In this document: positions 1-12,672 of the stretch, piece by piece | How the letters are laid out: each line of letters starts with the position of its first letter | How positions within the stretch are numbered: the first letter of the stretch is position 1 | Assembly: GCA_905250115.1 (NCBI GenBank) | Contig: CAJNOI010000049.1 | Location: 316,617 to 380,616, forward strand | DNA length: 64,000 bases | Direction: 5' to 3' | Source of the DNA: Adineta steineri | Lineage: Eukaryota > Rotifera > Eurotatoria > Adinetida > Adinetidae | Program-made: the position numbers and the translations under genes | The notes under the pieces: model-generated | Told to the model about the DNA's origin: nothing | The model's input: the letters and a program-made list of their open reading frames with translations, nothing else | Database searches by the model: none

Positions 1-34
1 ATTTTCTATTCACTAAATATTTTTCTTCGTCTAG

Positions 35-988
35 TTCGAACGTTCAGGTGTCCTATCACAAGATACCTTTGAAGATGTCTATGACAATCTTTATCATACA
101 TCAGAAATTTCTCATCTTTCATTACAACTTAATAATCATAATCAACTACTCTTTAAACTATTCGATAAAATAAATGATTTATATACTGATGATATAATCG
201 ATTTACAACAATCAATTGAAATAAAAGAACAAATTTATTTCCTAGAAGATATATATGAATTAAGTGATTCATCACAAATAATTACAATACAATCACGTCT
301 TTTTAATTCATTAAATCAAAATGAATTTCATATGATTTCCAAACAATTAAAAACTTTTGTATATCAAGAACAATTTCGTTTATCTAAAGTACAAGATTTA
401 CTTTCAACTTGGCATTTAAATGAAAAGAAAACGAATACGAATGAAAAACAAATCATAAAATTATTCAATGAACTTGCTGATCTCAATCAACTCTTAGATC
501 ATTCAACCGTCGTAGTTCTGAATCGATATATTAAAATAAAACAAATTAATCAAACAGTTTATCGACAATTTATCAAATCTATACAACGTTTAAAAGATCA
601 TGCATTAATTAATAAACAAGCAATAGATTGTATCCGATCAATAGAAGCTCGAATATATAAAACTGATTATAGCCGACGATTTCATGAATTATTAATTAAA
701 AAAATCGAAAATATTTTAAAAGAACTATTTCATAATTTCTCTCATTCATATGAACAACATTTACGTAATGATATTTGTAAGAAATTAAATGAATTAGTTA
801 TAGTTTATATCAAATCAAATATAGATGAAAATTCATCTGATAATTTATTAAGTACATTTGATTCTTATATTACACAAATTAAACAAGATCAATTAAGATC
901 TTCAAAAGCTCGTAGTCATCATGTTTTATCAGATACGACCGTTCCGACAATAGCATCTTCTTTAGAATCATTAATAAGTATTAATTAG
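35..988 (+). CDS. 3' exon of an unrecognised alpha-helical protein (5' partial)
   Basis: An open frame follows a splice acceptor (pyrimidine-rich tract ending in tctag at 31-34) and runs 317 codons to TAA at 986-988. The first in-frame ATG is only at 332, but the frame is open and protein-like from 35, so this is a terminal exon of a gene that starts left of the window. The peptide is rich in L, I, K, E, Q and N, with long predicted helices such as LIKKIENILKELF. I see no transmembrane segment, zinc-binding cysteines or catalytic motif. It could be a coiled-coil cytoskeletal or ciliary protein, but I recognise no family. The Ser/Thr-rich last 25 residues look disordered. Confidence 0.6.
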   Translation, partial: FERSGVLSQDTFEDVYDNLYHTSEISHLSLQLNNHNQLLFKLFDKINDLYTDDIIDLQQSIEIKEQIYFLEDIYELSDSSQIITIQSRLFNSLNQNEFHMISKQLKTFVYQEQFRLSKVQDLLSTWHLNEKKTNTNEKQIIKLFNELADLNQLLDHSTVVVLNRYIKIKQINQTVYRQFIKSIQRLKDHALINKQAIDCIRSIEARIYKTDYSRRFHELLIKKIENILKELFHNFSHSYEQHLRNDICKKLNELVIVYIKSNIDENSSDNLLSTFDSYITQIKQDQLRSSKARSHHVLSDTTVPTIASSLESLISIN

Positions 989-1033
989 ATAAATCAAGTT
1001 TTTCATACACGAAATGTAACCATAGTAATATTG

Positions 1034-1738
1034 ATGAATACAAAACAGAAAATAGATCGTCCTCATTATGTTTTTGCACAAGTTAGTTATCGAATATATT
1101 TTCGAACAAAAAAAAATTCATTGTCTATTTTAGAATAGCTCATTTTACCCTGAACATGTACCAATTAAGTATGGTTTTCGTATGCATAAATTAATTGAAA
1201 ATAAGCATTTACCATTATGGCAATTTAGTGACGAAAATAAAAATCAAATTATCTATCATTCTGTATGCTTATTGATATTAATTTATAAGGACAAAAAATA
1301 ATAATATTTCGATTTAATTTCTTATAAAAATATATTTAGCCAATGAATGAAAATTCATTGAATAATACCAATTTACCTTTGATTTTTCATCGATTATCAA
1401 CTACGACTACTACTACCACTATTCCACATTCTTCATTATCTATTGATTATCAGATACAACATCGTTGGATTAATGCATTGCTAAATAGCAGTCAATCAAA
1501 AGAATATCATAAACAAATGTCAATGTCTATTCAGAAAAATGCTTATCCATCATTAGAGTCATCCATACTTGTTCCGAATAAAGCTTTACAATCAAATATA
1601 ATTACATCAAAAATTGATAGTAATAAACGAGAAATTCAACGAAAAAAACGAATACAATGTATCACATATGAAGAACATTTACAACGATATTATTTACCAA
1701 AATGGTGTTTAACTTATACAAAAGATTTAATATCATAG
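1034..1738 (+). CDS. Small unrecognised three-exon gene (191 aa)
   Basis: Exons 1034-1081, 1134-1262 and 1340-1738 join in phase 0 through GTTAGT/TTTTAG and GTATGC/TTTAG introns of 52 and 77 bp, giving 191 aa. The start is the first ATG (MNTKQKIDRPHYVFAQ). The middle exon carries a compact aromatic and proline-rich stretch (FYPEHVPIKYGFRMHKLIE) and the C-terminus ends in an aromatic motif (YEEHLQRYYLPKWCLTYTK). Between them lies a low-complexity Thr/Ser stretch. The short length and scattered Tyr/Pro/Trp motifs recall ciliary microtubule inner proteins, but this is only an impression and I recognise no family. The ORF extends through all three exons without stops, which supports a real gene. 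Confidence 0.55.
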
Positions 1739-2718
1739 TTTTAAATAGACCTTGAAAATGAGAAGGTTTCGATATCTTATCTTAACGAAAAGACAGTCGT
1801 CTGTTTGTTCTAACAATTAGATGTATGTGTATATATGTCAAGCATAGAATTGTTTTATTCGATTGCAAAAAAATTTGACGTTCTTAAATGTTATTATTGC
1901 TTCAAATGAAGTAATTAGACTAAATGATGATAATGATTGAAAAATATGCGCAATAAATTTGATTGATATCTCGATGCAATGATTTTCGTTTGCTCTTTCG
2001 TCGTCTTGCTGACAGACGATCAATGATAACTTGTATCTCTATGCATATAAATGAAGTGTACCGTGTAATTGTATATGTCGTTTTCTCCTTACAACATTAT
2101 CAATCTTGCTTTTTGTCGACCTTCGCAAAAGGACTGTTTGCTTGGCTTGGCTTGGCTTGGATCAGCTTGGCTTGTCTAACAGGCGTACACTTGTTTGTTT
2201 CGTTAGTTTCTCGTTTAGCAGCTGTAAACGTTAATAGGATATGGAATAATGATGACGATGATGATGATGACGATGGCCAAGAGAAGAATAACAGCCGCTA
2301 ACAATCTATAAGAACATTAATTTGTCATAAGATAAAAATCTTCTGAATATTATTTATGGTTTATTGTTTCATATTATAAACATTAATTCTTTCTCTTTTT
2401 TTTGTTTGTTGTCTGTTATGTAATAATATGTATATATATATAGTAAATTAATAAAAAAATAAAAATACTACGAAAAAAAAGGTTGAATGCTAAAATATGG
2501 TCACTTTCATTTCTTAATAGACAGAACGCACCTGTTCGATCATTTCTCTTTCCAATAGTAGGAGGAAAAAAAAAGAGAAACTTGTTTTTTTTGTCAGTTC
2601 TTTTTGTTATTTTCCCTCGTTCCTATCATACTGATCGAACATATATACAAAGAACTACTCAGTTTAGTGCCAACAATTTCAACGATCCGTATATTATACA
2701 TTTAAAATAAAGTTGATT
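1739..2718. other. Intergenic, with two short microsatellites
   Basis: No convincing exon. It holds a (GGCTT)n tract near 2139-2175 and a (GAT)n tract near 2251-2276. Open frames across these repeats have no protein-like composition. Confidence 0.6.
2139..2175. repeat. Imperfect (GGCTT)n microsatellite
   Basis: Four consecutive copies of the pentamer cttgg, a short interruption (atcag), then more copies. It is markedly GC-richer than its surroundings. Confidence 0.7.
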
Positions 2719-4853
2719 ATGTCTCGATTTAAATCCTATATTAATCCTACACTTATAAAAGATAGTAAGAATGGATCGAATATATCGATTCACTCAACAG
2801 CAACACCAACACGACGACATGTTACACAAGTAAAAAAAAGATTTTGAACAAAAAAAAAATTTCATTTTTTTTAATAATATTATAAAATTATTTAGATTAC
2901 AATTGGAGCTGATGATGATAATGATAAACCACCAATTCCACCAACACGTCATCCAATGGTGAATCGATTAACATCAAGTATAGATGAATCACTTGTAAAT
3001 TTAAGTTTTCTTAGTCAAGATGCTGATGTTGAACAAGAACGAGCTTTATATGAACTTGAACAAGTATTTAGCCAAGTTCGTAAACATATCGATAAATGTT
3101 TTCGTCAATATGAGCATGAAATAAAATCATCATATGTTAATTATGATCAACATTTACATGATTTAAAATTACGATTAAAACAAGTACGACAAGAACTTAT
3201 ACAAAATTTTACTTCTGTTCATCATAATGATAATGATAATGATAATGATTATTCATTTGATATTGATAAATATCGTTATTTAGAAATGCTTACAACTCAA
3301 ACACTTAATCAAACAATGAAAGATCAAAAAAAATTACCAAAATATCGAATAAAATTAAATAATATTGATCGATTAGATCAATTTTTTAATATTGATTCTG
3401 ACCAAAAATCTTCGAGGACAATATCTGAAACAGATAATGTTGATAATGATGATTCGTCTAGAGATATTACATCAATAGAAAGAAGTTTATCAGTCGGTTA
3501 GTATAATTTCATATAAGATTAACGATAGATTCATCTTCTATTTGTAATTCTGTATTGTTTTTGCAATTGGAGCTTGAGATATAATATAAATAAACTTTTT
3601 TCTTTAGGGCTTCTTTTTTTTGCTTAATACGTTATCGTTTTTCACACATTAATAGTAAAAATCGAAATATATACAGTTTTATAGTACATATCATAAGAAT
3701 TTGATAACTTCAGCGAGAAAAAAGAATGTCAGGTATGGAATATATTTTTAAACTATAGTTAATATTTAGAAAATAATTAAGATTGTTATAATCTTATAAT
3801 TTTATTTTTTCTTTAGTTACATCAACGTCTACGGATATTACAGATGAATATGATAATGTTCCAAAAGATGATTATGGTGAATATCGTGTATCGTATCATA
3901 ATGCATTAAAAGCTCCATTAATAAATCTTGAAAAATGGAGTTGTCCACTTGGTTTTGGTAATTATTTTATTCCACTTTCAACACCATATCGTCAAAGTTC
4001 ATTGTTATTATATTGTCTTGATCGTGAATCATTTATTTGTTATGATTCTCAATCATTATTATCTTTACCTACAGTAATTAAATGGCGTGGTACACGTCCA
4101 TCAGCTGTTTATTGGTTCGATGAAATGAATATGTTATTTGTTGCTTGTCGTACACATATATATGGTTGTTATTTAGATGAAAAAGTTCCTGATTCTCAAC
4201 GTATTAATATTCGTATACCTGTTGAACAAACATCGACATGGTCAGATACTCAAGGTCATGTATGTTGGCCAAATTTTTTGACCTGTGGTGGTGGAATTGA
4301 TCGATTACTTTATGCATATTGGACTGATGTAGTAAATAAAAATGCTACACCATCAACATCATTTATATATTATCAAATACAAGGAAATAGTTTTCTAATA
4401 AAATCACAATTTCTTATTGATGGTCGTTTACGTGCATTACATTCAACATTATCAACAGGTCGTCTTGGACTTCTAATTGAACATATAACTAATCAGTGTA
4501 CTCATCTGGAAATTCGTACATCAAAAGAATTTTCTCTATTAGCTAAATTTGAATTACGTACAGCATATGAACAATTTCGTTATGGTTGTTGTTTAACAAA
4601 TTTAATGTTTAATTCTAATTCATATGTTTTATGTGATCATAAACAACAACAATTATGGCATGTTAATGGAGATACAGGAGATATTAAAGTTAAACATATG
4701 AATGAATCTATTTATAGTATTAGTTGTTTATTAGATGGTACATTAGCTATGTTAACAGGTACACCTATGAGATTTGATTTTATTTATGATCCAAATGATA
4801 CTGGAATTATATTAAAAGATCTTTTTCATGAAGAAGAATCAATTGAAGTGTAA
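2719..4853 (+). CDS. Unrecognised coiled-coil plus propeller-like protein (joined model, 582 aa)
   Basis: Exons 2719-2829 and 2896-3496 encode a basic, Pro-containing N-terminus (KPPIPPTRHP) and a long charged helix (RALYELEQVFSQVRKHIDKC). Exon 3817-4853 encodes about 345 residues rich in beta-strand-like repeats (LLYCLDRESFICYD, MNMLFVACRTHIYGCYLD), resembling a beta-propeller. The upstream frame ends in GGT TAG, where the stop lies inside a good donor (G|GTTAGT). Splicing there to the acceptor ending at 3816 is in phase (1 to 1) and gives 582 aa. The alternative is two genes: one ending at 3501 (238 aa), and one starting at ATG 3726 with a 7-nt first exon, also phase 1 (347 aa). An AATAAA near 3588 fits the two-gene view. 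Another AATAAA overlaps the final stop. The order resembles TRIM-NHL proteins without RING or B-box, but no family is recognised. Confidence 0.55.
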
Positions 4854-7103
4854 TAAATAAGAAAAAATATTTGGTTGTTATTTCGTTTTTTCTAGAGAAA
4901 AAACATAAATATTTGAATGATTTTATGCGTAATGTATTATTTAACAATCATCAATAAACTGAATAACAGTGAAGATGTGTGAGATCATAAAAAAACTCAT
5001 TTTATTGGCTTGTTAAGTATTCATGACTATTTTTAAAATATTTGCTTGATTTTATCATTAGCATAAATAAATATATAGAAATATATTTACGATTAAAAAT
5101 GTTAATTTATAAATAAACAAATTTGAAATTAAAATAATTACAGGTATAGAAAAACTATTTGGATTTAAGATTGGACTAACTTCTAATTTTATGAACTGAA
5201 GTTTAATATATTATTGCACCTGTATCTGTCGAAAAATAAACTACTTAACTTATTTTTTATGACATTTTTCTGTAGATCAAAATTTAATTTTTGGATATTA
5301 TTTAAAGAGAAATATTAAATTTTTCTATATAAATCAGGTATTAAAAAAACAAGATTTGCAATCAAAACAGTTGTCTGTCAGGTAAACGTTTTCTTAAACT
5401 TGAATAAGAGAAGAAGAAGACAACTATACTTTTAAAACCGTTAAAGTGTTTTGAGTGATTTAACTCGATTGAATATAACTATGCGCTAAATGTTAATAAA
5501 GAGTATCTACTGTTCATTTCAAAATAGAAGGTGAATAATTGCGAGTTTAATAACTCAAACAGCTATTAAGGTATGCAACCATATGTAAAAATCTGATCTT
5601 AGTAACTATTTTTGTTCTTAAGTTATTAGGTTCGCGATCACTTATCTTCTATTTTGAAAGGGATATTAGTGTCAAAAAAAGTTTCTTTTCTATCATATTT
5701 AAAAAACTGTTCGGAATGATTTGGTCGGATATGAATATTTTTATCGAGTTCAAGTCAAAAAGTGAGTATATATCTGGAATAAAGTTTGATAATGGTGGAG
5801 TTCTAAAAATATAGGTATTTCATAGAAATCTTAATCCTCAATAATCACAACTAACTCTTATTAGACAGATTAAAAGTAAAAGAAATAACGGACTTATTTT
5901 CTTTATTGATCTATAGTTAGATCTCTTATTTGGATTGTATACATCCTATGTCAATAATCGAAGAAGGAGCGTATTATCTATAACTATTTGTAAAGGATTA
6001 TCGCAATAATGAGAATGTCTCATGGATGTTCAATATATCTGCCAGAAAAGTTTGTCGGTTTTTTTGTAGAGTTGCATTTATATCATAGAATTTATTAACA
6101 TCAAAATATAAAAAACGATTTGATTCTCATGAAATCTGTAATCGGTTTTAGACTGTTTTTATAAGAAGAAACGAAAAACAACATATCGATTTCTACTAAA
6201 TGACAGCGAACTCTCGTATCAGTTTCATACGAGTATACATAGTATATTTGTATGTTTTTCTGACAGATTCTCTTAGCAAAAAACTGATAATAACCTATTT
6301 TGCTTACTATTTACATTCAGAATGTTTCAAAAAAACAAAATATAGCTATGACTGTATAAAGAGCAAGCTGCTATTTCTCTTGAATACATGATTCGTCAGT
6401 ATATGAAATTACTCTGAACTATTACACTTAAATCTAGATCGATATTTTGTAGTCATTATCCAAATCAATAGTAAATTGAACAACATGTATTGCTTGAATA
6501 TATATTTTTATAATAAATACTATTTCATATTACAATAAAGTTTTGAAAATTTTCCTTTACAAGATAATGAAATTTTTACTTTATTTTTCAGTCTGTTCTT
6601 GTAATAAAGAAAATAACATAAACAAGGAAAAAAAAAGAAAGAAAGACAACAGCAACAACGAAATATAAGTACACGCACACACATATATAAAGATAATATC
6701 GGTATTAGATTTTTGTCGATTGAAATGAATACATACGTTTGATAGTATTATTAACCATAATAATCACATGAAAATCGCAAAAAACGCGAAAATACAAAAC
6801 AAAAAGAAGAAGCAAAAAGCAATATCAAAAGAGAACAATCACCAAGCAATAGAATACAAGAATAACGACAATGATATTCACTCTTTTCTTTTATATGTCT
6901 AATTGTTTAATCAAATTATATATACAATTGATAGAAAAATAGAAATTTCTAACAAGATCAAGATGATATATTTTATTGTTTTTGAGTTTGCGCTATATAA
7001 TGTTGAATATGATTTTCGAAATCATCCATCGAACAATCAGCTGGAATTGGCTAAAATAATACGAAAGAAAAACAAAGATAAATAAAGATAAAAGTAAATA
7101 ATT
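4854..7103. other. Intergenic between convergent genes
   Basis: About 2.2 kb of AT-rich sequence between two convergent gene ends. I see no exon-like frame, RNA gene or clear repeat. A purine-rich tract with short CA runs lies near 6625-6690, probably beyond the MORC2 3' UTR. Confidence 0.5.
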
Positions 7104-10100
7104 TCAACAGACCATTCCAGTTAAATTAAGTAGTTCAGTTACTTCAGCTTGTATACGTTGACATGACGCACGCCAACGAGCTTCATCAGCTTTACGTTGT
7201 TCAACAATCTAAACAAAAAAAAACTTTTCTAAATAAACACAAAAAATAGTTTTTATTTCATTTACTTTTGTCATCTTTTCTCGATATGATTGCATAAATA
7301 CTTCAACATCAAATTGACCAAGTTCATCATAAGCCATTGATGATATTTGTTCACGTGATAATTCCCAATCGGGTGGTAGCATAAACTAGAAAAGTAAGTT
7401 TTTTAGTTACAAAATATCTAATTGTAACATAAGAAAATTCTATACTTTAATCAATGATTTAAATTTTCTTGCAATACTAAATAATGGTTCATTTTCATTA
7501 TTTGTTGGTTCAGTTGTTGTTGCTGTTGTTATTGTTGATAACGATGGCGGTTGGGGTGGGGGAGGAGGAGGAGGTGGAGCAGCAGCAGCAACAGCAGTAG
7601 GTGTATCAATATAAGACCAAGCCGGTGATTTAAAACTGAATGAATAATCAAATTCAGCTGTTGGAAATTCATCAAAACGCATTTTAAAAAGTCCACGTTT
7701 CTCATTTACAGTTAAAACTTTGCCAGGACGATGACTACCTTGATACATAGCTGATACACGTGCACCAATTGTTGGTGGTTGACGACGAGCAATCGAATTC
7801 GTATCAGTTTTATCAGGAGTTTCATTATCATCGTCCATTACCTGAATATTATTTGTTGATGATACGGAATCTGACGAAGTCGTTTGTTGATTTGTTGATC
7901 GTGACGTTTCATTTCGAGCTGCTGCTGTTGTTGTTGTTGACGAACGTGAAAGCTAATAAATAAATACTGATTATATCGTGAACTTATAGGAGTATATTAG
8001 TTTGTATAGATAAAAGAATCGAATAACATCTTTTACTTCATGAGATTAAATAATTATCTTCTTGACTTACTCGAGTAGATGTTGATGGTGGTGGTGTTGG
8101 TGGTGTTTTGGTTTTTTTTGCAGGTACTGTTGAAGTTTTTCCACGTGTTCTTTTATTTGTTGGTGATGGAACCTTTTCTTCTTCTTCCTCTTCTTCTTCC
8201 TCCTCTTCTTCTTCTTCTTCTTCTTCTTCTTTTTCTTCTTCTTCTTCCTCTTCCTCTTCTTTTTCTTCTTCTTCTTCTTCTTCTGCATCTTCTTCTTCTT
8301 CGTCTTCATCATCTTTGTCACTCACAGTTTCAGGTGGTTTGGCTTTCGATTTGCCTTTATTTGACTGTTGTGATACAGGTCGTTTTTGTCTTTTATTTGC
8401 TTTTGCTTTCGCTGACAAAGACCTAGATGGTGGTATAGATCGCTTTTGAGGAGTAATTGATGGCGGAACAACATTTGAACGTAATGATGTTGTTTTAGAT
8501 TTCTATATTTTTATTTCGATATATACATGTGTTAAATGAAATGAAAATGAAAAATGTTATATTTACAGCAGCAGTCGTAGTCGAAGAAATTTCTGCATTA
8601 GAAACTCGTTTATTTGTTACTGATGATCGAGTTGGTAATCCTGATGATGTTGGTGGTTGAGGTGAAACTGCTTTTGATGATGTTCGACTTTGAGCATTTG
8701 TAGGGGGTGCCTTTTGTTTTAATTCACCTTCCGGTATAGTTTCAAGTTTTTCACTTGCCGAACAACTAAAATATTGTTTGTCAAAAGAATATTTTTTAAT
8801 TAAATTTGATAGAAATTTCTACATACGTATTATTCATAACATCAGTATTATCTGAACATCGCCATGCTTCAAGTTTAGGTTGTGTTAATGGCGTAGCATT
8901 ACCAGCATAGGGTAATCGACGCCATTTCAAACATTTATCACATTGAATAAGCATTGGTACAGCTGCTTGACGTCGTTTCACAACTTCAGTATCATTTGAT
9001 GGTAATCGATCAAGTTGATCATCACGATAGCCTTTTATAAACAAATAATATAATAAATATTGAAACATAAATTAATATTACCATAAGTCTCCCAAAATTC
9101 TTTAACATAATTTTCAATTCCAGCATCAGACCAATATTGTCGCATATATTCACCGATATTTTTCAAAAGAAAATGATATTCTTTTTCATCAGCAAATGAT
9201 TGTTTATTATGTGTTGGTTCAAGTACAATTGATGGTACATCAACAATACCAACGACACCACGACAATATCTATTATGAAATAAACAACAAATCTGAATCT
9301 ATAATTCTCTTTTTATTTAAACTTACACAGTTTTTTTATTTGGTTGTCCGATTTTTTCATACATTTTAATAAGTCGACCACAATTATAAACAAAAACTCC
9401 ATCAGCTGCTCGATTTTGAATATTTAAACCAAAAATAAAAGTTAACGTTTTAGTTGTATTCATTTCTGATTTTTTTCTTGTTAATCCATTACGTAAACGT
9501 AATACCATATCTTTTAATTCCGATGCTGTAACTTGTAATTTTCGTAGACGTGTACGTTCTTCAACTGATGTTGTTACACCAATCGTTTGTTGACAATGAT
9601 GAACTTGTGAATCAATTTCACGTTTACGTTCTTCTAATGATTCAAGTTCTTTTTCACATTTTTTTATTTCTTGTTCAGAACGTGTTTTAAAACGTGTCGA
9701 TTTAAATTGATATTGCCGAGGTTTATATAATGTATGCGGTAATTTTTTTGTTATAACACGTCGTCGTTGTATTGTTATACGCATACGTGGTTCATAATAA
9801 AGTATTGAAACATAAGCACGAAGTGAACGATTTTCTAATGGTGTACTTCAAAAGAAAACATAGATATTAACAATAAAATAGAAAAACATTTTCTAATATT
9901 TACAGATCATCTTCGTCATCGAATAAATTTCGTCGATTTTTTGAATCAATTAAAATATCATTTGTATCTGTTTTTATATCTAATTCAGGCTCACCCGTAT
10001 CAGTTAATTTAACATTATATAAAATAATTAATGTTCCACTTGATGTCGTTATTAAATTAAATTGTTTAAATAAATCATCAATTGATTTAAATGGTGAATA

Positions 10101-10784
10101 TTTTGTTATTATACGCATCTCAAGTTCATGTTTAGTCTTATCATATGTATATGAACGTGTACCAGCTAATTGTTGGTAGTCAGTATTTTGAATAGGTTGT
10201 TTTGTACGTAAATCAAAACAAGGCATTGGACATATAACTTGTGAAATATGTTCCTCTTGATGAAATGAACGTGATAAAAATAAACATGTACCAATATTAT
10301 CTTTTTTTGTAAATAATATAAAATCGCTAGCAACACGCATTGCACCTGATTTTAAACCATTACCATATTGACCGATTTGATTCGAATCGGGAGCATGACG
10401 TTTCGCTGATTTACCAAAGACAATCACATTGTGTACATCATCTAAGTAATGAGAATAGTATGAATAATGATACATATATTTAATACAACAATGATATTAA
10501 AATCTCATTTAATACTTCATCTATTCTCTAACAATAGAAAAAAATATCTGATCAACAAACTCACCATAATGCATACCGCAACCATCATCCAAAAATGCCA
10601 AATAAAATCCTCCACGTAAAGCAGGATCTCTCTGTGTATAAATATCAAGATTTCTTGCGCCAGCATCACGTGAATTATCAACTAATTCAGCTAATGCTCC
10701 AAAAAGGAATGTATGTGTAGTCGAATTTGTATGCAAATATTCAAAGCTCAATTGAGCTTTATTTAAACAATCGTATTGTTCCAT
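7104..10784 (-). CDS. MORC2: MORC2-type GHKL ATPase with CW zinc finger
   Basis: Ten exons on the minus strand (10784-10565, 10441-9904, 9845-9327, 9269-9082, 9031-8827, 8765-8567, 8502-8071, 7952-7446, 7385-7266, 7208-7104) join in phase to 1010 aa; human MORC2 is 1032. MORC2 is a nuclear ATPase acting in heterochromatin silencing. The GHKL N-box [13 protein letters not shown] (Glu33, Asn37) is followed by [15 protein letters not shown] and [12 protein letters not shown]. The transducer-like region contains a charged coiled coil in exon 3. The CW finger (about 515-570) has [13 protein letters not shown] plus later Cys residues. A Glu-rich tract near 690-735 is encoded by a (GAA)n repeat. Near 828 comes a chromo/Tudor-like segment ([20 protein letters not shown]), then a C-terminal helix. 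I chose the ATG at 10784 because human MORC2 starts at the same distance from [15 protein letters not shown]; an in-frame ATG at 10823 is possible. Confidence 0.93.
8173..8312. repeat. (GAA/GAG)n tract coding poly-glutamate in MORC2
   Basis: On the plus strand this is (TTC/TTT/TCC)n. Read on the minus strand it gives a near-uninterrupted Glu run with a few Lys and Ala. Open frames in other phases (poly-Ser, poly-Leu, poly-Lys) are artefacts of the repeat. Confidence 0.85.
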
Positions 10785-10986
10785 TATTTCATGATTATCA
10801 AAAATGAAAGAAATAAAAATCAATGCAGAATGATTCTATGTCATAATTATAGAAAAAACAAAATAGAGAGACATCACATATTGTAAATATTTATATATAT
10901 ATATAATATTAAATGAATTCATTTTTAAAACATAAAGCAAACATACAAATTGGAAAAGAAAGCAAAAAAAGTATTAAGTAATAAAA

Positions 10987-12255
10987 TTATGCCAGATCAA
11001 ATGCGTAGGTGGCTTTTTTATGCATGATTAATTGATTGTCAACAAAATAAAAGCTATCCGATTTTGTTTCATATGGATGTGCAATCATTTCTTTAACTAA
11101 AATAAATAGAAATAATATTTAAGTATATAGATATGTATTAAAATTATTTACTTTGTTTCGAATCAATTTCAGGCATATCATAAATATGTTCAATGGAATT
11201 AGTTGTATCTGGTGGACAGAAACCAAAATCAAAATCAAAAGATTTAATCAATTGATCACGAAAAAAATGACGTTCAACCATGCGAAAAGATTTGACTTCA
11301 CGATTACCAACTTTAAACCCGACTCTAGAAATAAAATAAACATCAATAAAAAAATATACAGTCATCATATCAGTTGCTAAGATGAATGCAAATCAATAGT
11401 GTTTACATTGATCTTGAATTATAATATGTAATCATATTTGAACACGTCTAGTCATTAAATATTTATGAATATAGAGGTCACTAGAAGATTATTAGTTGAA
11501 TATTAGTGACACGCATAGATAAAGAATACTATTCTCAAAGGTAAATATAAGAAGTAAACGATACTGAAGAGAACTGTCAATTTTATGATAAGAATAAAGA
11601 GTGTTTGTTTATTTAAAAAAGAACGCATGTTGAATGTTATTGATTTGATTTAAATTTCTGCGAAAAATTGCACAGAACATTTAAAATGACTCAATCTTCC
11701 GAAAAGAATTTCAGTGATCTCATAAGGCTTCCAAGTCGATCAAATCCTATTATTTTTTGATTAACTTACAAAGCGCCAACTTGTTTAAGTTTAAGAAATG
11801 CTGGTGGAAAACGATATTGAACAAAACGACCAGCTGATGTATCACCGCCATCAATTGCTTCATCCTCATCATCTAATAAACATAATTACAAATAAACAAT
11901 AGAAATTAATTAAATACATACCAGGATCTCGTTGAACTTCAAAAAGAACCTTATTTGTTTTCATATCACGAATACGAAAATGAACAAAATCAATTTTATA
12001 CACATTCTCATCTGTTTCTGTTAAATATTCTATAATAAACAAAAATATTCTTTTTATCGTAAAACTGTTGAGTTTTTTATTATTATTTTTACCATTCGTA
12101 GCTTTTTTCAATCGAAGTACATCACTAATAGTAATAGGTGTTTCCTTTTTCTTTAATTCTTCTTCAGTAATTGGTGTATCATTCGTAGCAGCAGATGCTG
12201 CTTGCTCATTCTTTGGTTTCGATGGTTTTGTTGTTGGTGATACAATAGTCGTCAT
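10987..12255 (-). CDS. UNC119: UNC119 lipid-binding trafficking chaperone
   Basis: Exons 12255-12093, 12029-11922, 11872-11770, 11324-11152 and 11096-10987 join in phase to 218 aa (human UNC119 240 aa). The protein extracts N-myristoylated cargo for delivery to cilia and membranes under ARL2/ARL3 control. After a low-complexity, disordered N-terminus the conserved core is plain: [91 protein letters not shown] and [17 protein letters not shown]. These are the beta-sandwich strands and the C-terminal signature of the UNC119/PDE6D fold. Intron 3 is long (about 445 bp). The ATG at 12255 is the only one in frame before the core. It is the third gene of the minus-strand tandem block, about 200 bp upstream of MORC2. 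Confidence 0.95.
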
Positions 12256-12672
12256 TGTATTGAATTCTAAGTAAAATGAAGAGAAAAAAAATGAAATAAT
12301 TTTGATATTTTACTACGAAAAGATGTTTTTTTTAATGTTTTTTTTCAAAAGAAAAAAAAACAGAAATATACAAATACGGTATTTACAAAGGAAGTAGATA
12401 CACAATAACAACAAAAAAAAAGAACAGTAGAAGATCTTTTGATTAATAATACATGAGAAAAAAAGAAATCTGCCATTCTTAGATTTTTTTCAAAATGACG
12501 AAAAGAAAAGAAATGAATAAGTGCTTGTCTGGTCTCGTTTTTTTTTCAGAAGATTAAATAAAGAACAGAAGAAAGAAAAACAACAAAACGAACAGGTAAT
12601 CGTAGCAACACATTTTCGAATAAAATGATACAAGAAAATGAATAAAAATAGTGAGATACGATTATTTAAATT
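12256..12672. other. Short intergenic gap, eIF4B to UNC119
   Basis: Homopurine/homopyrimidine-rich sequence between the eIF4B stop and the UNC119 start. A possible splice or trans-splice acceptor (cttag on the minus strand) lies about 13 nt upstream of the UNC119 ATG. Confidence 0.45.

Noticed and set aside
1963..2301. Plus-strand frame of 112 codons
   Set aside because: It spans two microsatellites and has no splice context or protein-like composition.
8079..8449. Poly-Ser and poly-Leu frames on the plus strand and a poly-Lys frame on the minus strand
   Set aside because: They are alternative readings of the (GAA)n tract in MORC2; composition is pure repeat and no splice partners exist.
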